Below are positions 9,844 through 18,918 of a stretch of 64,000 nucleotides of DNA, piece after piece. The stretch covers positions 62,001 through 126,000 of the forward strand of contig SUTS01000004.1 of assembly GCA_015152555.1 (NCBI GenBank), read 5' to 3'. The stretch comes from Cyanobacteria bacterium SIG26. Its GTDB lineage: Bacteria; Cyanobacteriota; Vampirovibrionia; Gastranaerophilales; Gastranaerophilaceae. A model generated the notes under the pieces. That model was given only the letters and a program-made list of their open reading frames with translations, was not told the origin of the DNA and did no database searches. The position numbers and the translations under genes are program-made. The stretch's first letter is position 1, and the number at the start of each line of letters is the position of its first letter.

Positions 9844-10944
9844 CTATTTATAAATTTTATTTGCTTTTGATAAAAATTCTAATAAACTTACAACTTTTGT
9901 TTTGTCTTTGTTTAATAATATACCTTGTTTTAGTCCTAAAATGCAAGCAGGACAAGTTGTGATAACAAAGTCGGCATTTGTGTTTCTAATATTTTTCGCT
10001 TTCTCTTTTGAAATTTGTGATGATAATTTATGGTTTTTAAGTGCAAAACTTCCTGCAAATCCACAACAATTGTCGTAGTCTTTCATTTTGACATATTCAA
10101 CATTTTCACAATTTTTTATTATTTGTTCAAAAAAGTCGTCGTTTTTAAGATGGCAAGGTTTATGGAAAGTAACTCGTAATTTCTTTTTATAGTGGAATTT
10201 GATATTTTCATTTGCAATAATTTCTCCCCAATTTAGGAGTTTTGCGGATAAATCTTTGCATTGCGTGTATTTAGGGTAATCCAAAATTGTACTTTCGCAA
10301 CTTGCGCAATCCGTTACGAGATAATCAAATTTTTCATCCAGAAGTTTTGTATTATGTTCTGCGGCTTCAATAAATCTTTCTAAGTTGCCTTCTGACAAGA
10401 ATGGTAATCCGCAACAGTCAAAATCTTTATCAATGATTTCGATGGATGACTCCTTAAAAATTTTGTGTAAATATTTGTCAGTATTTGGGAATATTTGGTT
10501 TACACAACCTTTAAAATACACGATTTTTTTTGTGTTTTCTGAGGAGGTTATTTTATTTGTTCGAAAAGGGGTTGATAGAAAGGTTCCGATTTTGATAATT
10601 GTTCGAAAGATTTTTTTGCTTTGAAAAAAGTTGATAAGTTTATGTGCAAAAATTGTTTGCATGTATTCAAATTTAGCGATATTAAGGATTTTGCAAATAT
10701 CAATATCACTTGGGCAAAATTCTCTACATTTTCCGCATTTTAAACACATATCCAGGTATTTGTTTATATTGGCGGATAGTTTTAAATCACCTTTGGTTAC
10801 TCCGTGGAGCATAATAAATTTTCCTTTGCTTACAGTGCAATCATTTTGGGTTATTTTGAAAATTGGGCAAACTGCTTGACATAGCCCGCATTTAGAACAT
10901 TTATTTAATTCTGTTTCAAAATCTTTTAACTTATCCATACTCAA
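9844..10944 (-). CDS. (Fe-S)-binding protein, GlcF/GlpC-like with two CCG domains
   Basis: CSKCGLCQAVCPIFK and CLKCGKCREFCPSDID ferredoxin motifs; DCCGLPF and NCCGFAGSF CCG motifs. Confidence 0.85.
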   Translation of the reverse strand: MSMDKLKDFETELNKCSKCGLCQAVCPIFKITQNDCTVSKGKFIMLHGVTKGDLKLSANINKYLDMCLKCGKCREFCPSDIDICKILNIAKFEYMQTIFAHKLINFFQSKKIFRTIIKIGTFLSTPFRTNKITSSENTKKIVYFKGCVNQIFPNTDKYLHKIFKESSIEIIDKDFDCCGLPFLSEGNLERFIEAAEHNTKLLDEKFDYLVTDCASCESTILDYPKYTQCKDLSAKLLNWGEIIANENIKFHYKKKLRVTFHKPCHLKNDDFFEQIIKNCENVEYVKMKDYDNCCGFAGSFALKNHKLSSQISKEKAKNIRNTNADFVITTCPACILGLKQGILLNKDKTKVVSLLEFLSKANKIYK

Positions 10945-11073
10945 ATAATATCACAATTGACTATTATTATCCTCAAAAATATCTTTACAAAAATTCATAT
11001 TTAATAAAAAATATTAAACTTTTTTCAAAAAATGCCGATAACATAAATAACTTAGTCAAAGAGGATTAAAAAC

Positions 11074-11358
11074 ATGGCAGAAAATTTCACATTTAATAGA
11101 CCTTATAAACCGTTTGGGCTTAATGTTCGAGTACCTGAGAGAACAATTCAGCAGGCTGCTGAGACTTTGGAAGGGTTAGTAAAAGCTCCGACAACTCCAT
11201 TGTTTGAATTCTTGGAGGAGAATGAAGGTGTATTTAATGGAGATGTTGCATTTGAGATAAATAAAACTGTAGCGCAAAACTTTAATATTGGCTCTGCCAT
11301 GAGACAAGAAGATGAAAAAATAAACGGAAAGAACCCAATTTTTGATATGCATTTTTAA
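11074..11358 (+). CDS. Hypothetical protein
   Basis: 94-aa ORF with gaggatt RBS-like upstream; no family recognised. Confidence 0.5.
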   Translation: MAENFTFNRPYKPFGLNVRVPERTIQQAAETLEGLVKAPTTPLFEFLEENEGVFNGDVAFEINKTVAQNFNIGSAMRQEDEKINGKNPIFDMHF

Positions 11359-11376
11359 GATGTGGTAAATTTTTTT

Positions 11377-12279
11377 CTAATACAATGACTGCACGTCAAG
11401 TCCGATTTGTAGTTTCAATTCGTCAACACTATTGAATTTATACTCCGGACGTATCATCCTGTTAAAACTTACTTTTATTGGTTTATTATACAAATCGCCG
11501 TTAAAATTCAATAAATGAGTTTCTAAAATCGTAATACCATCATCTGTTAACGTTGGGGATGTCCCGTAATTTGCCAAACCTCGATATATTGTTCCGTATT
11601 CTAATTCAACTTCTACTTCGTACACTCCGTGTGGAATTTCAATAACATCTAACGGGTATATAATATTGGCGGTTGGGTAGCCCAATACACTGGCGGCTAC
11701 GTGTCTACCGTGTATTACAGTTCCTTCAACGGTAAATTTATAGCCCAACATTGAGTTAGCCATATCCATTATTCCTGATTTTATAAATGAACGTATTGCA
11801 GTGCTACTAACAATATCGCCGAAAACCGATTGTGGTGGAGTTGCAAAGTATACAAAATTGTATTTATCTTGGCAATCTGATAAAAATAGGACGTTTCCGG
11901 TTTTATTTACTCCAAAATAATGGTTAAAGCCTGTAGAGATTGCTTTTGGCGAAAAATATTTTATTAGTATTTCTTCCAAATATTGTATAGGTGTTAGGTG
12001 GCATATTTTGCCAAAGTCTAATTCTATAACATAATCAACACCAAGCTCTTCAAGTTTTTTATATTTGTCTTCAATTGTTAGAATATACTTGGGTGATTCT
12101 TTTTTGAAATAACAATAAGGATGTTCTTTGAATGTTATTACTGCAGATTTACAATTAACTGCACGTGCAAACTCAACAGCACAACTGATTACGGCTTGAT
12201 GTCCTAAATGTACGCCGTCAAAAAAGCCTAACGCAAGTGATAAATTCGGAATTTCCCTTAATTCTCTTACAATCTCCAT
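11377..12279 (-). CDS. ribF: Bifunctional riboflavin kinase/FAD synthetase
   Basis: LALGFFDGVHLGHQAVI; STAIRSFIKSG; GRHVAASVLGYPTANI; GVYEVEVE...LANYGTSPT. Confidence 0.93.
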   Translation of the reverse strand: MEIVRELREIPNLSLALGFFDGVHLGHQAVISCAVEFARAVNCKSAVITFKEHPYCYFKKESPKYILTIEDKYKKLEELGVDYVIELDFGKICHLTPIQYLEEILIKYFSPKAISTGFNHYFGVNKTGNVLFLSDCQDKYNFVYFATPPQSVFGDIVSSTAIRSFIKSGIMDMANSMLGYKFTVEGTVIHGRHVAASVLGYPTANIIYPLDVIEIPHGVYEVEVELEYGTIYRGLANYGTSPTLTDDGITILETHLLNFNGDLYNKPIKVSFNRMIRPEYKFNSVDELKLQIGLDVQSLY

Positions 12280-12335
12280 AGTAAGATTATATTATCAGTT
12301 TTTCAAAAAGTAAATTTCATTACAAAAATTTACTT

Positions 12336-13634
12336 TTATTGTTGGAATAATATACCTACAATTGATGCTGACATATAACATGTTAATGTCCCGCATATAA
12401 GTGCTCTTACACCTAGTCGAGCTAAGTTTTTCCTTTGATTTGGAGCTAATTCTCCAATACCTCCCAAAAGTATTGCAATAGACCCAAAATTCCCAAAGCT
12501 GCAAAGTGCGAACGATGAAATTAAAAATGATTTTGCGGATAATGTAGAGGCTATTGATGTTAAATCACTGTATGCTACCATCTCGTTTAATACCAGTTTG
12601 GTACCCATTAACCCACCTACTGTTGTTGCTTCGTTCATTGGAACACCCATTGAGATTGCAAATATTGCAAAGATTTTACCTAAAATCATTTTTAGTGATA
12701 AATCTTCAAAGAAAATTCTAACAGGTTCGCTTAAATTGATGAATGAAAATGCGCTTGCTGATTTTAGTACTAATACACCTATTCCGTGTAAGAACCAATC
12801 CAACATTGCAACCAGTGCAACTAATGCTAAAATCATTGCAACTACATTTATTGCAACTTTCATACCTTCTGACGCACCTGAAGATATTGCATCAAAAATA
12901 TTAACGTGTTGTCTGTGGCGTTTGCTAAATGTAAGTTTAATTTCTTTGCTGGTTTCAGGAACACCTGTTTCAGGGTATATAATTTTGGAAATTACAAGAG
13001 CTCCCGGCGCTGCCATTATAGAAGATGCTAATAAGTATTCTGCAGGAACCCCCATTCCAATATAAATTGGCATAATCGCGCCCGAAATACAAGCTAATGA
13101 ACCTGACATTGATGCAAGCATCTCTGAACGAGTAAGGTTTGCTAAATACGGTTTAATCATAATTTGTGCAACGATTTGACCAACAAATGCGCTGGCTACG
13201 TTTGATAAAGCTTCTGCACCGCTAACATCAAGTAATTTGTTCATCCCTTTACCCAGTATTGCAACAATTCTTTGCATTATTCCGTAATGGTATAAGATAT
13301 TAACTAAAATCATCATGAACACAGTTGAACAGATTAACTGAAGGGCAAAAACGGAACCTCCGTTAAATATTTCGGCAAATTTATCATTCATTAATCCTCC
13401 GAAAACAAATGCTCCGCCTTGTTTTGCAAAGACTAATAGTTTTTCAATGAATTTACCGATAAATAAAAATATCTGCTGACCAAGCGGAATCTTAAAAACA
13501 AATACTGCAAATAAAATTTGTAGTAAAAAACCCATGCCTATAGTCTTGTAATTGATTGCTTTTTTATTGTTTGACATTAGGTATGCTAATGCAAATATTA
13601 AAATTATCCCAAAAATTCCTATAAATCTGCTCAT
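12336..13634 (-). CDS. Concentrative nucleoside transporter (NupC family)
   Basis: GAFVFGGLMNDKF, ASAFVGQIVAQIMIKPYL, ICGTLTCYMSASIVGIL. Confidence 0.92.
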   Translation of the reverse strand: MSRFIGIFGIILIFALAYLMSNNKKAINYKTIGMGFLLQILFAVFVFKIPLGQQIFLFIGKFIEKLLVFAKQGGAFVFGGLMNDKFAEIFNGGSVFALQLICSTVFMMILVNILYHYGIMQRIVAILGKGMNKLLDVSGAEALSNVASAFVGQIVAQIMIKPYLANLTRSEMLASMSGSLACISGAIMPIYIGMGVPAEYLLASSIMAAPGALVISKIIYPETGVPETSKEIKLTFSKRHRQHVNIFDAISSGASEGMKVAINVVAMILALVALVAMLDWFLHGIGVLVLKSASAFSFINLSEPVRIFFEDLSLKMILGKIFAIFAISMGVPMNEATTVGGLMGTKLVLNEMVAYSDLTSIASTLSAKSFLISSFALCSFGNFGSIAILLGGIGELAPNQRKNLARLGVRALICGTLTCYMSASIVGILFQQ

Positions 13635-13668
13635 AATTTCCCTTCACTATTCCTATTTTTATTATACA

Positions 13669-13697
13669 AAAAAAGAAGTCCTTAAGACTTCTTTTTT
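13669..13697 (-). terminator. Terminator between TPR gene and nupC
   Basis: aaaaaagaagtc-cttaa-gacttctttttt. Confidence 0.6.
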
Positions 13698-13724
13698 GCA
13701 AAAATGTGATAAAAGTTAATCTAA

Positions 13725-15137
13725 TTATTTTTTATTGAAAAATCCCATAATTTTATCAATTAATCCTGTTGATTCTTCTGCATCAGCTGAGCCGTAGTTG
13801 TCTAATTTATCCAAGCGTTCTTTTGCCAGTTTGTATTCGTTAGGATCTTTAACCAATTCTAAGTACGCATTGTATGCACCTATTGCTTTGTCTTTAGCTT
13901 TAATTTTTTCGTATGCTCTGGCTAAAGTTTTTAAGTTTTCTAGGTCTTTTTCATCCGCGTCATACAGTTTTTCTAAATATTCAACTTGAGTTCTATAATC
14001 TCCGATACTTTCTCTAAACTGAGCCAATTTTCTTAACGCTTCTTTATTTTTAGGATCAAGCTTAGAAATTTTTTCATAATATTCTGTAGCGTGATTTGAG
14101 TCTCCGGTTTCGGTTAACAGATCCGCTAATGTAAATAATACGTTTATATCATCGTCTTTTATTTGTACGGCGTTTAAGAATTCATTAATCGCGATATCGT
14201 TGTTTTTTCTAAGCATATTATATATACCCCAATTTACGTGAGCATTATAATTGTCTCCGTTTTCATCATATACAAGTGCTCGCATTTGGTATGTTAATGG
14301 TGAATTTGGTGCAACTTTATTATATTCATCGATGAAATTAAGCGCTTTATCAAATTCTTTTGCAGAATAATAATATTGAGCTTGTAATGTATAATATCTT
14401 GGAGAATTTTTGTATTCGTCAGGTAAATTTTGCAAGATATCGTAAGCTTGTTCGATTTTACCTAATTCAAGCATTGATTGTATTTTTAATAATTCGTCTT
14501 TGGTATATTCTATTGCAGATTTTGCATCTCCGCTTCTTAAATACACTGCGGCTAATGCTTCATTAATTCTGTCTGTATTAAATCCTTTGGTTTTAGCTCT
14601 GTTCAAAACATCAATTGCACTGGAAAAAGCATCTTCTTTTAAATATAAGTCTGCTAATTGTAAAAATATTTCTTCATGTAAATTGTCGTATTCTAGAATC
14701 AAGTTGTATTCATCAATCGCTTTTAATGAGTTGCCAATTTGCGTGTATAAGTTAGCTAAGGTTAAGCGTGTCATTACAACTTGCGTATCATCATCTTGTG
14801 TGTGTGTTAATGCTTTTTTAAAATCATTAATAGCGTATTCTAATTTACCTTCTAAAGAATTTTTATTACCGCGATATATGTAATATTTGTATTTGTCAGT
14901 ATTTTCATAGATTGTCATTAATTGTTCATAAGCAAGAGCATTAGTGACATCATGTTTTAAAATTTCGTAATAATAGTTAGCGGCTTCATCTGTTTTTTCC
15001 AAGATTAATGAAATATGTCCAAGACGTTCTAAAATTCCGATATCTTCAGGATTATTAATGTAGGCTTTTTTATATTCTTCATAAGCCTGTTCGTATTGTT
15101 CATTTGCCTCAAATTGTTCAGCTAATTGTAAGCTCAT
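13725..15137 (-). CDS. TPR repeat protein
   Basis: Multiple TPRs (e.g. ANEQYEQAYEEYKKAYINNPEDIGILERLGHISLILEKTDEAANYYYEILKHD). Confidence 0.88.
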   Translation of the reverse strand: MSLQLAEQFEANEQYEQAYEEYKKAYINNPEDIGILERLGHISLILEKTDEAANYYYEILKHDVTNALAYEQLMTIYENTDKYKYYIYRGNKNSLEGKLEYAINDFKKALTHTQDDDTQVVMTRLTLANLYTQIGNSLKAIDEYNLILEYDNLHEEIFLQLADLYLKEDAFSSAIDVLNRAKTKGFNTDRINEALAAVYLRSGDAKSAIEYTKDELLKIQSMLELGKIEQAYDILQNLPDEYKNSPRYYTLQAQYYYSAKEFDKALNFIDEYNKVAPNSPLTYQMRALVYDENGDNYNAHVNWGIYNMLRKNNDIAINEFLNAVQIKDDDINVLFTLADLLTETGDSNHATEYYEKISKLDPKNKEALRKLAQFRESIGDYRTQVEYLEKLYDADEKDLENLKTLARAYEKIKAKDKAIGAYNAYLELVKDPNEYKLAKERLDKLDNYGSADAEESTGLIDKIMGFFNKK

Positions 15138-15201
15138 ATTGACTCTACTCCTTTAAACTAATTGTAGCGTAATTATAGCATTAAATTTTAGATTATACAA
15201 A

Positions 15202-15759
15202 TCAATTAAATAAATTTTGCGTTTTTTGCATGTCGTTTTCTATGTAGTATTCAAGTCCTTCAACGCATTTTTTCAAAACTGGTTTAACAGTTTCAAGTTG
15301 ATCTTTGTAAAAGTTTTGTAAAACGAAGGCCTCAGATGGAATTGGGGGTTGTGGTCCTATGCCTACTTTTAATCGGGCTATATTTTGGGTCCCGACACAT
15401 TTAATAATTGATTTTATACCGTTGTGCCCGCCATCTGAGCCATTTGCTCTAAATCTTATATTCCCCAGTTCCAAAGATAAATCGTCATAAACAATAATTA
15501 CATCTTCAATTGTAATTTTATAATAATTCATCACAAGTTGAACCGCATCTCCTGATAAGTTCATATATGTTGTAGGTTTAATTAAAATAATATCTTCTGA
15601 ACCAAGCTTATATTTTCCAATAAAGCATTTGAGTTTTTTTTCTTCTTTTAACGATACGTTTTTTAGAATAGCCATTTTATCAATAACCATAAATCCAATA
15701 TTATGGCGTGTAAAACAGTATTTATCTCCAATGTTTCCTAAGCCTACAATTAATTTCAT
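15202..15759 (-). CDS. pth: Peptidyl-tRNA hydrolase
   Basis: MKLIVGLGNIGDKYCFTRHNIGFMVID; PTTYMNLSGDAV; VYDDLSLELGNIRFRANGSDGGHNGIKSI. Confidence 0.96.
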   Translation of the reverse strand: MKLIVGLGNIGDKYCFTRHNIGFMVIDKMAILKNVSLKEEKKLKCFIGKYKLGSEDIILIKPTTYMNLSGDAVQLVMNYYKITIEDVIIVYDDLSLELGNIRFRANGSDGGHNGIKSIIKCVGTQNIARLKVGIGPQPPIPSEAFVLQNFYKDQLETVKPVLKKCVEGLEYYIENDMQKTQNLFN

Positions 15760-15871
15760 AATATTTACCTGTAATTATTCATCCTATATTTAATATTTTA
15801 ACGTAAATAAATATTACCATAATGGAGTAGAAAGATTAAGCTTAACAAAACGATAAAAAATAACTAAATTA

Positions 15872-16450
15872 ATGAAAAATGAGGACGTAAATATGAAACA
15901 TAAAATTAAAGAACAAAGAAGCTCACAAAAAGTGGCAGAATTTTTAGAAAAAAATTCCTTGCATAAGAAGGATTTTGCTCAAATGATTGGTGTTACTCTG
16001 TCTTACGTTTATAATTTAATAGATGATACCATGCCATTTTCAACTCGCAGTACAACCTTAGAGCGTATTGCTACTGTTATGGATATAAATCCTGAGGAAT
16101 TTGAGGAGTATAAAATTCCTCAAGAACCAATTTTACAAGACGATACTATCGAATTGTTAAAAAGTATGATAAAAGAAAAAAAGATGAGCATCGTAACTTT
16201 CCTTAAAGCTTTTCCACGTAAAAAAAGAGTGGAAATTGTAGATATGTTAAGGGGAGCCTATCCGATACCTATTGATTTTAAAGAGTTGACAATGATTGGT
16301 CAAATTTTAGATTTGGATAAACATGATATTTATAATATTTGGGAAGAGCGAATAAAGCAGGTTCTGGAGACAAACGGAATGAATATAGGTCAAAATTCGG
16401 CGTTATTAAATTCGATGTTTGAATGTGCTAAAAAACATATAAATTTATAA
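15872..16450 (+). CDS. XRE-like helix-turn-helix protein
   Basis: VAEFLEKNSLHKKDFAQMIGVTLSYVYNLIDDTMPFSTRSTTLERIATVMDINPEEF; likely start at MKHKIK (about 15893). Confidence 0.72.
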   Translation: MKNEDVNMKHKIKEQRSSQKVAEFLEKNSLHKKDFAQMIGVTLSYVYNLIDDTMPFSTRSTTLERIATVMDINPEEFEEYKIPQEPILQDDTIELLKSMIKEKKMSIVTFLKAFPRKKRVEIVDMLRGAYPIPIDFKELTMIGQILDLDKHDIYNIWEERIKQVLETNGMNIGQNSALLNSMFECAKKHINL

Positions 16451-16498
16451 TAAAGAAAGACTCATTTCGGTGGGTCTTAATTTTTATAAAAAAAGTTG

Positions 16499-16527
16499 TT
16501 GACAATAAAAAATGTTCTTGCTAGTAT
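16499..16527 (+). promoter_or_regulatory. Promoter of tRNA-Lys
   Basis: TTGACA (16499-16504), 17-bp spacer, TAGTAT (16522-16527), 46 bp upstream of tRNA 5' end. Confidence 0.7.
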
Positions 16528-16572
16528 GAATATACACGGTGAAAGCCGAGCTGGAAATATAAATAGATATTT

Positions 16573-16645
16573 GCGCTTGTAGCTCAGCAGGTAGAGCACT
16601 CCCCTTTTAAGGGATAGGTCGCGCGTTCGAATCGCGCCAAGCGCA
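16573..16645 (+). tRNA. tRNA-Lys (TTT), CCA not encoded
   Basis: GCGCTTGTAGCTCAGCAGGTAGAGCACTCCCCTTTTAAGGGATAGGTCGCGCGTTCGAATCGCGCCAAGCGCA; complete cloverleaf, anticodon loop CTTTTAA. Confidence 0.95.
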
Positions 16646-16801
16646 ATTTTTTATTGTCTATTTTTTCAAGTTGAATGCTGCGCCTCGCGTTAAACGGCAC
16701 CGTTCACAACAACACCAAAAACTCAACGTTTCCCTTGTTTGTTGTTCACCTTTCACTACGTTCATGCCTCTGCTCGGCTTGCGCCAAGCGCAATTTTTTA
16801 T
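16634..16801. repeat. 21-bp direct repeat of the tRNA-Lys 3' end (att-like), 147-bp period
   Basis: gcgccaagcgcaattttttat at 16634-16654 and again at 16781-16801. Confidence 0.8.
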
Positions 16802-16995
16802 GTCAAAAGAGCCCAAGTGGCTCTTTTTTGCATGTAATCTGCTTAGTAGCGATGAGAACGCCATTTTGCGTTCGGAACAAGCGAGCCGAGTGTGGAATAA
16901 AATAGTTAACCTTATCTTTGCTCTTAATATTTTTTCACAAATTGGCAATTTTTAGTAAAAAAAAGTTTTTACTAATATAGAAGGAAGGTATTGTA

Positions 16996-18180
16996 ATGAT
17001 AAATTCTTTAAATGTAGTTGGTAATTATGTGCCGTGTACAATTCCTGTGTTTGGTTCAAAAACAGAAAATTTAAATCTGCCTATTAATAACAACAGCTCA
17101 ATTACTCAAACAGAGAGTTCACGCTCTAATCTAATCATGCAATATCTACAAAACCAAGCTATTTACAATAATATATTTTCCGATTATAACGTTTCAGCAC
17201 CGATTTATACTCCAGCATTCGATGACTACACAAATATAAAAACTTTAGATTCCAAAGGAAATGTAGTCCAAAATATTGAATATAAAAAAGATGGCAATAA
17301 ATTAACCCAAGAAATTTATGTAAAAGCAGTAAACGGATCAACAATCAAAAAAACAATTATAAATGATGGTAATAAAAAGTCAATGAACTTGATTATCCTA
17401 AATAAAAACGGAGAAATTACAGGTGAAGAATCCCGCACGTATGAAAAACTTGATAACAACAAGGCTATATCAACACATAACGGTAAAATATACAAAATCA
17501 GCGGTTTATTAGGAAATGTTATTACCGTTGAATATAACGGCCAGAAAAAAGTCATCGATTTAGGTAAAAAAATTCAACAAACATTGGATACAGTGGAAAA
17601 TAAACCGACAGAAAAACAAATTTCAAAAGAACAAACCGAATTTTTATTGGAAAGTGTCAAAAAATTATCTGGTGACATAATAATGAAATTCGATAATGAA
17701 ATAGATAAACTCGTGATGTTAGATACCGATCAATATGAGGGGTATTACAGAAACGAAAACGGAGTGAGAAAATTAAAACTTTCACAAAACGTTAAAGATG
17801 ATATGACATTTATGCATGAACTTGGACATGCAATAAACTGTATTGATAATAAATCTGAGAACGGGGATTTTGAACTTATGAGTGGCGATAAAGATTTCGT
17901 CAATACTCGAAAAATCGAACTGGATAAATTCAAAACATATTGCAAGAATGATGAAGTTAGAAAAATAATGAACAAGTTTACATTTGAAAACTGGGCACAA
18001 AAAGGATTTAGAAACTATGCAGAGGGGCAAAAATATGCTCAAGATGAAGAGTTTGCAGAAATAATAGGGTTTGTTAACAGTATGGATATAGATAAGACAA
18101 ACGAAAGAGTTCCGGCATTATTACAATTTATGCCAGAATCAGCAGAAATGATATACCGGCAAAACAAAAACTTTTTCTAG
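16996..18180 (+). CDS. Putative zinc metalloprotease (HELGH, ATLF/Pro-Pro-endopeptidase-like C-terminus)
   Basis: MTFMHELGHAINCI ... QKYAQDEEFAEIIGFVNS: HExxH plus downstream E-containing helix; N-terminal PVFGSK motif. Confidence 0.65.
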   Translation: MINSLNVVGNYVPCTIPVFGSKTENLNLPINNNSSITQTESSRSNLIMQYLQNQAIYNNIFSDYNVSAPIYTPAFDDYTNIKTLDSKGNVVQNIEYKKDGNKLTQEIYVKAVNGSTIKKTIINDGNKKSMNLIILNKNGEITGEESRTYEKLDNNKAISTHNGKIYKISGLLGNVITVEYNGQKKVIDLGKKIQQTLDTVENKPTEKQISKEQTEFLLESVKKLSGDIIMKFDNEIDKLVMLDTDQYEGYYRNENGVRKLKLSQNVKDDMTFMHELGHAINCIDNKSENGDFELMSGDKDFVNTRKIELDKFKTYCKNDEVRKIMNKFTFENWAQKGFRNYAEGQKYAQDEEFAEIIGFVNSMDIDKTNERVPALLQFMPESAEMIYRQNKNFF

Positions 18181-18195
18181 TCAAAAGGCAATTCT

Positions 18196-18840
18196 CTAAG
18201 ACCATAAATCACCATTTGAATTTACAAAATATTCTTTTCCTTTTTCAATAACAATTGCCGTAAGAGGTGCATCTTTATATTTCCCGCATCCTGTATCTAT
18301 ACAAATCTTATCATCCAAAATTCTTGGAGTGTCAAATTCCGTATGTCCAAAAATAATTTTTTGAGGTAAGTCGTGCGGTTTATTATAAAATTCTGAGCGA
18401 ATATAAACCATATCGGTTAAATCTTGATTCTCAAGAGCAATACCTTTTCGCAAACCGGCATGTATAAATAAATAATTCGGTGTCAAATAATAGGGTTTTA
18501 AAGAATTAAAAAAATCTCCATGAGTTTCAAAAATTTTATTAAAAGAACCATAACTTTCTACAGTTTTATCTCCACCGTAATTCCAAAAAAGATAATTATA
18601 ATAATCATCAATTTCGGCATGTAAAAGAGCATATTCGTGAGAACCAATCAAATAAACGCAGTTACAAACATCTTGCATAGAAATAATTTTATCTACAACT
18701 TCTTTTGATTTAGAGCCCCTATCAATGTAATCCCCCATAAATACAAGCGTATCTGTGTCATGTGGTTTAATTTGTTCTAAAACTGATTCCAGTTTTTTAT
18801 ATTCGCCGTGTATATCTGAAATTCCGATTATTCTAGTCAT
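18196..18840 (-). CDS. Metallophosphoesterase (PPP/ApaH-like)
   Basis: GISDIHGEYKKLESVL, FMGDYIDRGSKS, IGSHEYALL, FIHAGLRKG, FGHTEFDTPRI. Confidence 0.9.
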   Translation of the reverse strand: MTRIIGISDIHGEYKKLESVLEQIKPHDTDTLVFMGDYIDRGSKSKEVVDKIISMQDVCNCVYLIGSHEYALLHAEIDDYYNYLFWNYGGDKTVESYGSFNKIFETHGDFFNSLKPYYLTPNYLFIHAGLRKGIALENQDLTDMVYIRSEFYNKPHDLPQKIIFGHTEFDTPRILDDKICIDTGCGKYKDAPLTAIVIEKGKEYFVNSNGDLWS

Positions 18841-18918
18841 AATATGTAAATTTAATATAAAAAAAGAAGTGAAACAAGCTACTTATTGCTTATTCCACCT
18901 CTTTTTTGAATTATTTGA

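Noticed and set aside
12295-12504. 69-aa reverse ORF
   Set aside because: Out-of-frame overlap with the NupC coding sequence
16658-16955. Overlapping ORFs (16658 -, 16671 +, 16675 +) after tRNA-Lys
   Set aside because: Three mutually overlapping frames in a repeat-rich tract; no RBS or recognisable protein; treated as non-coding relic
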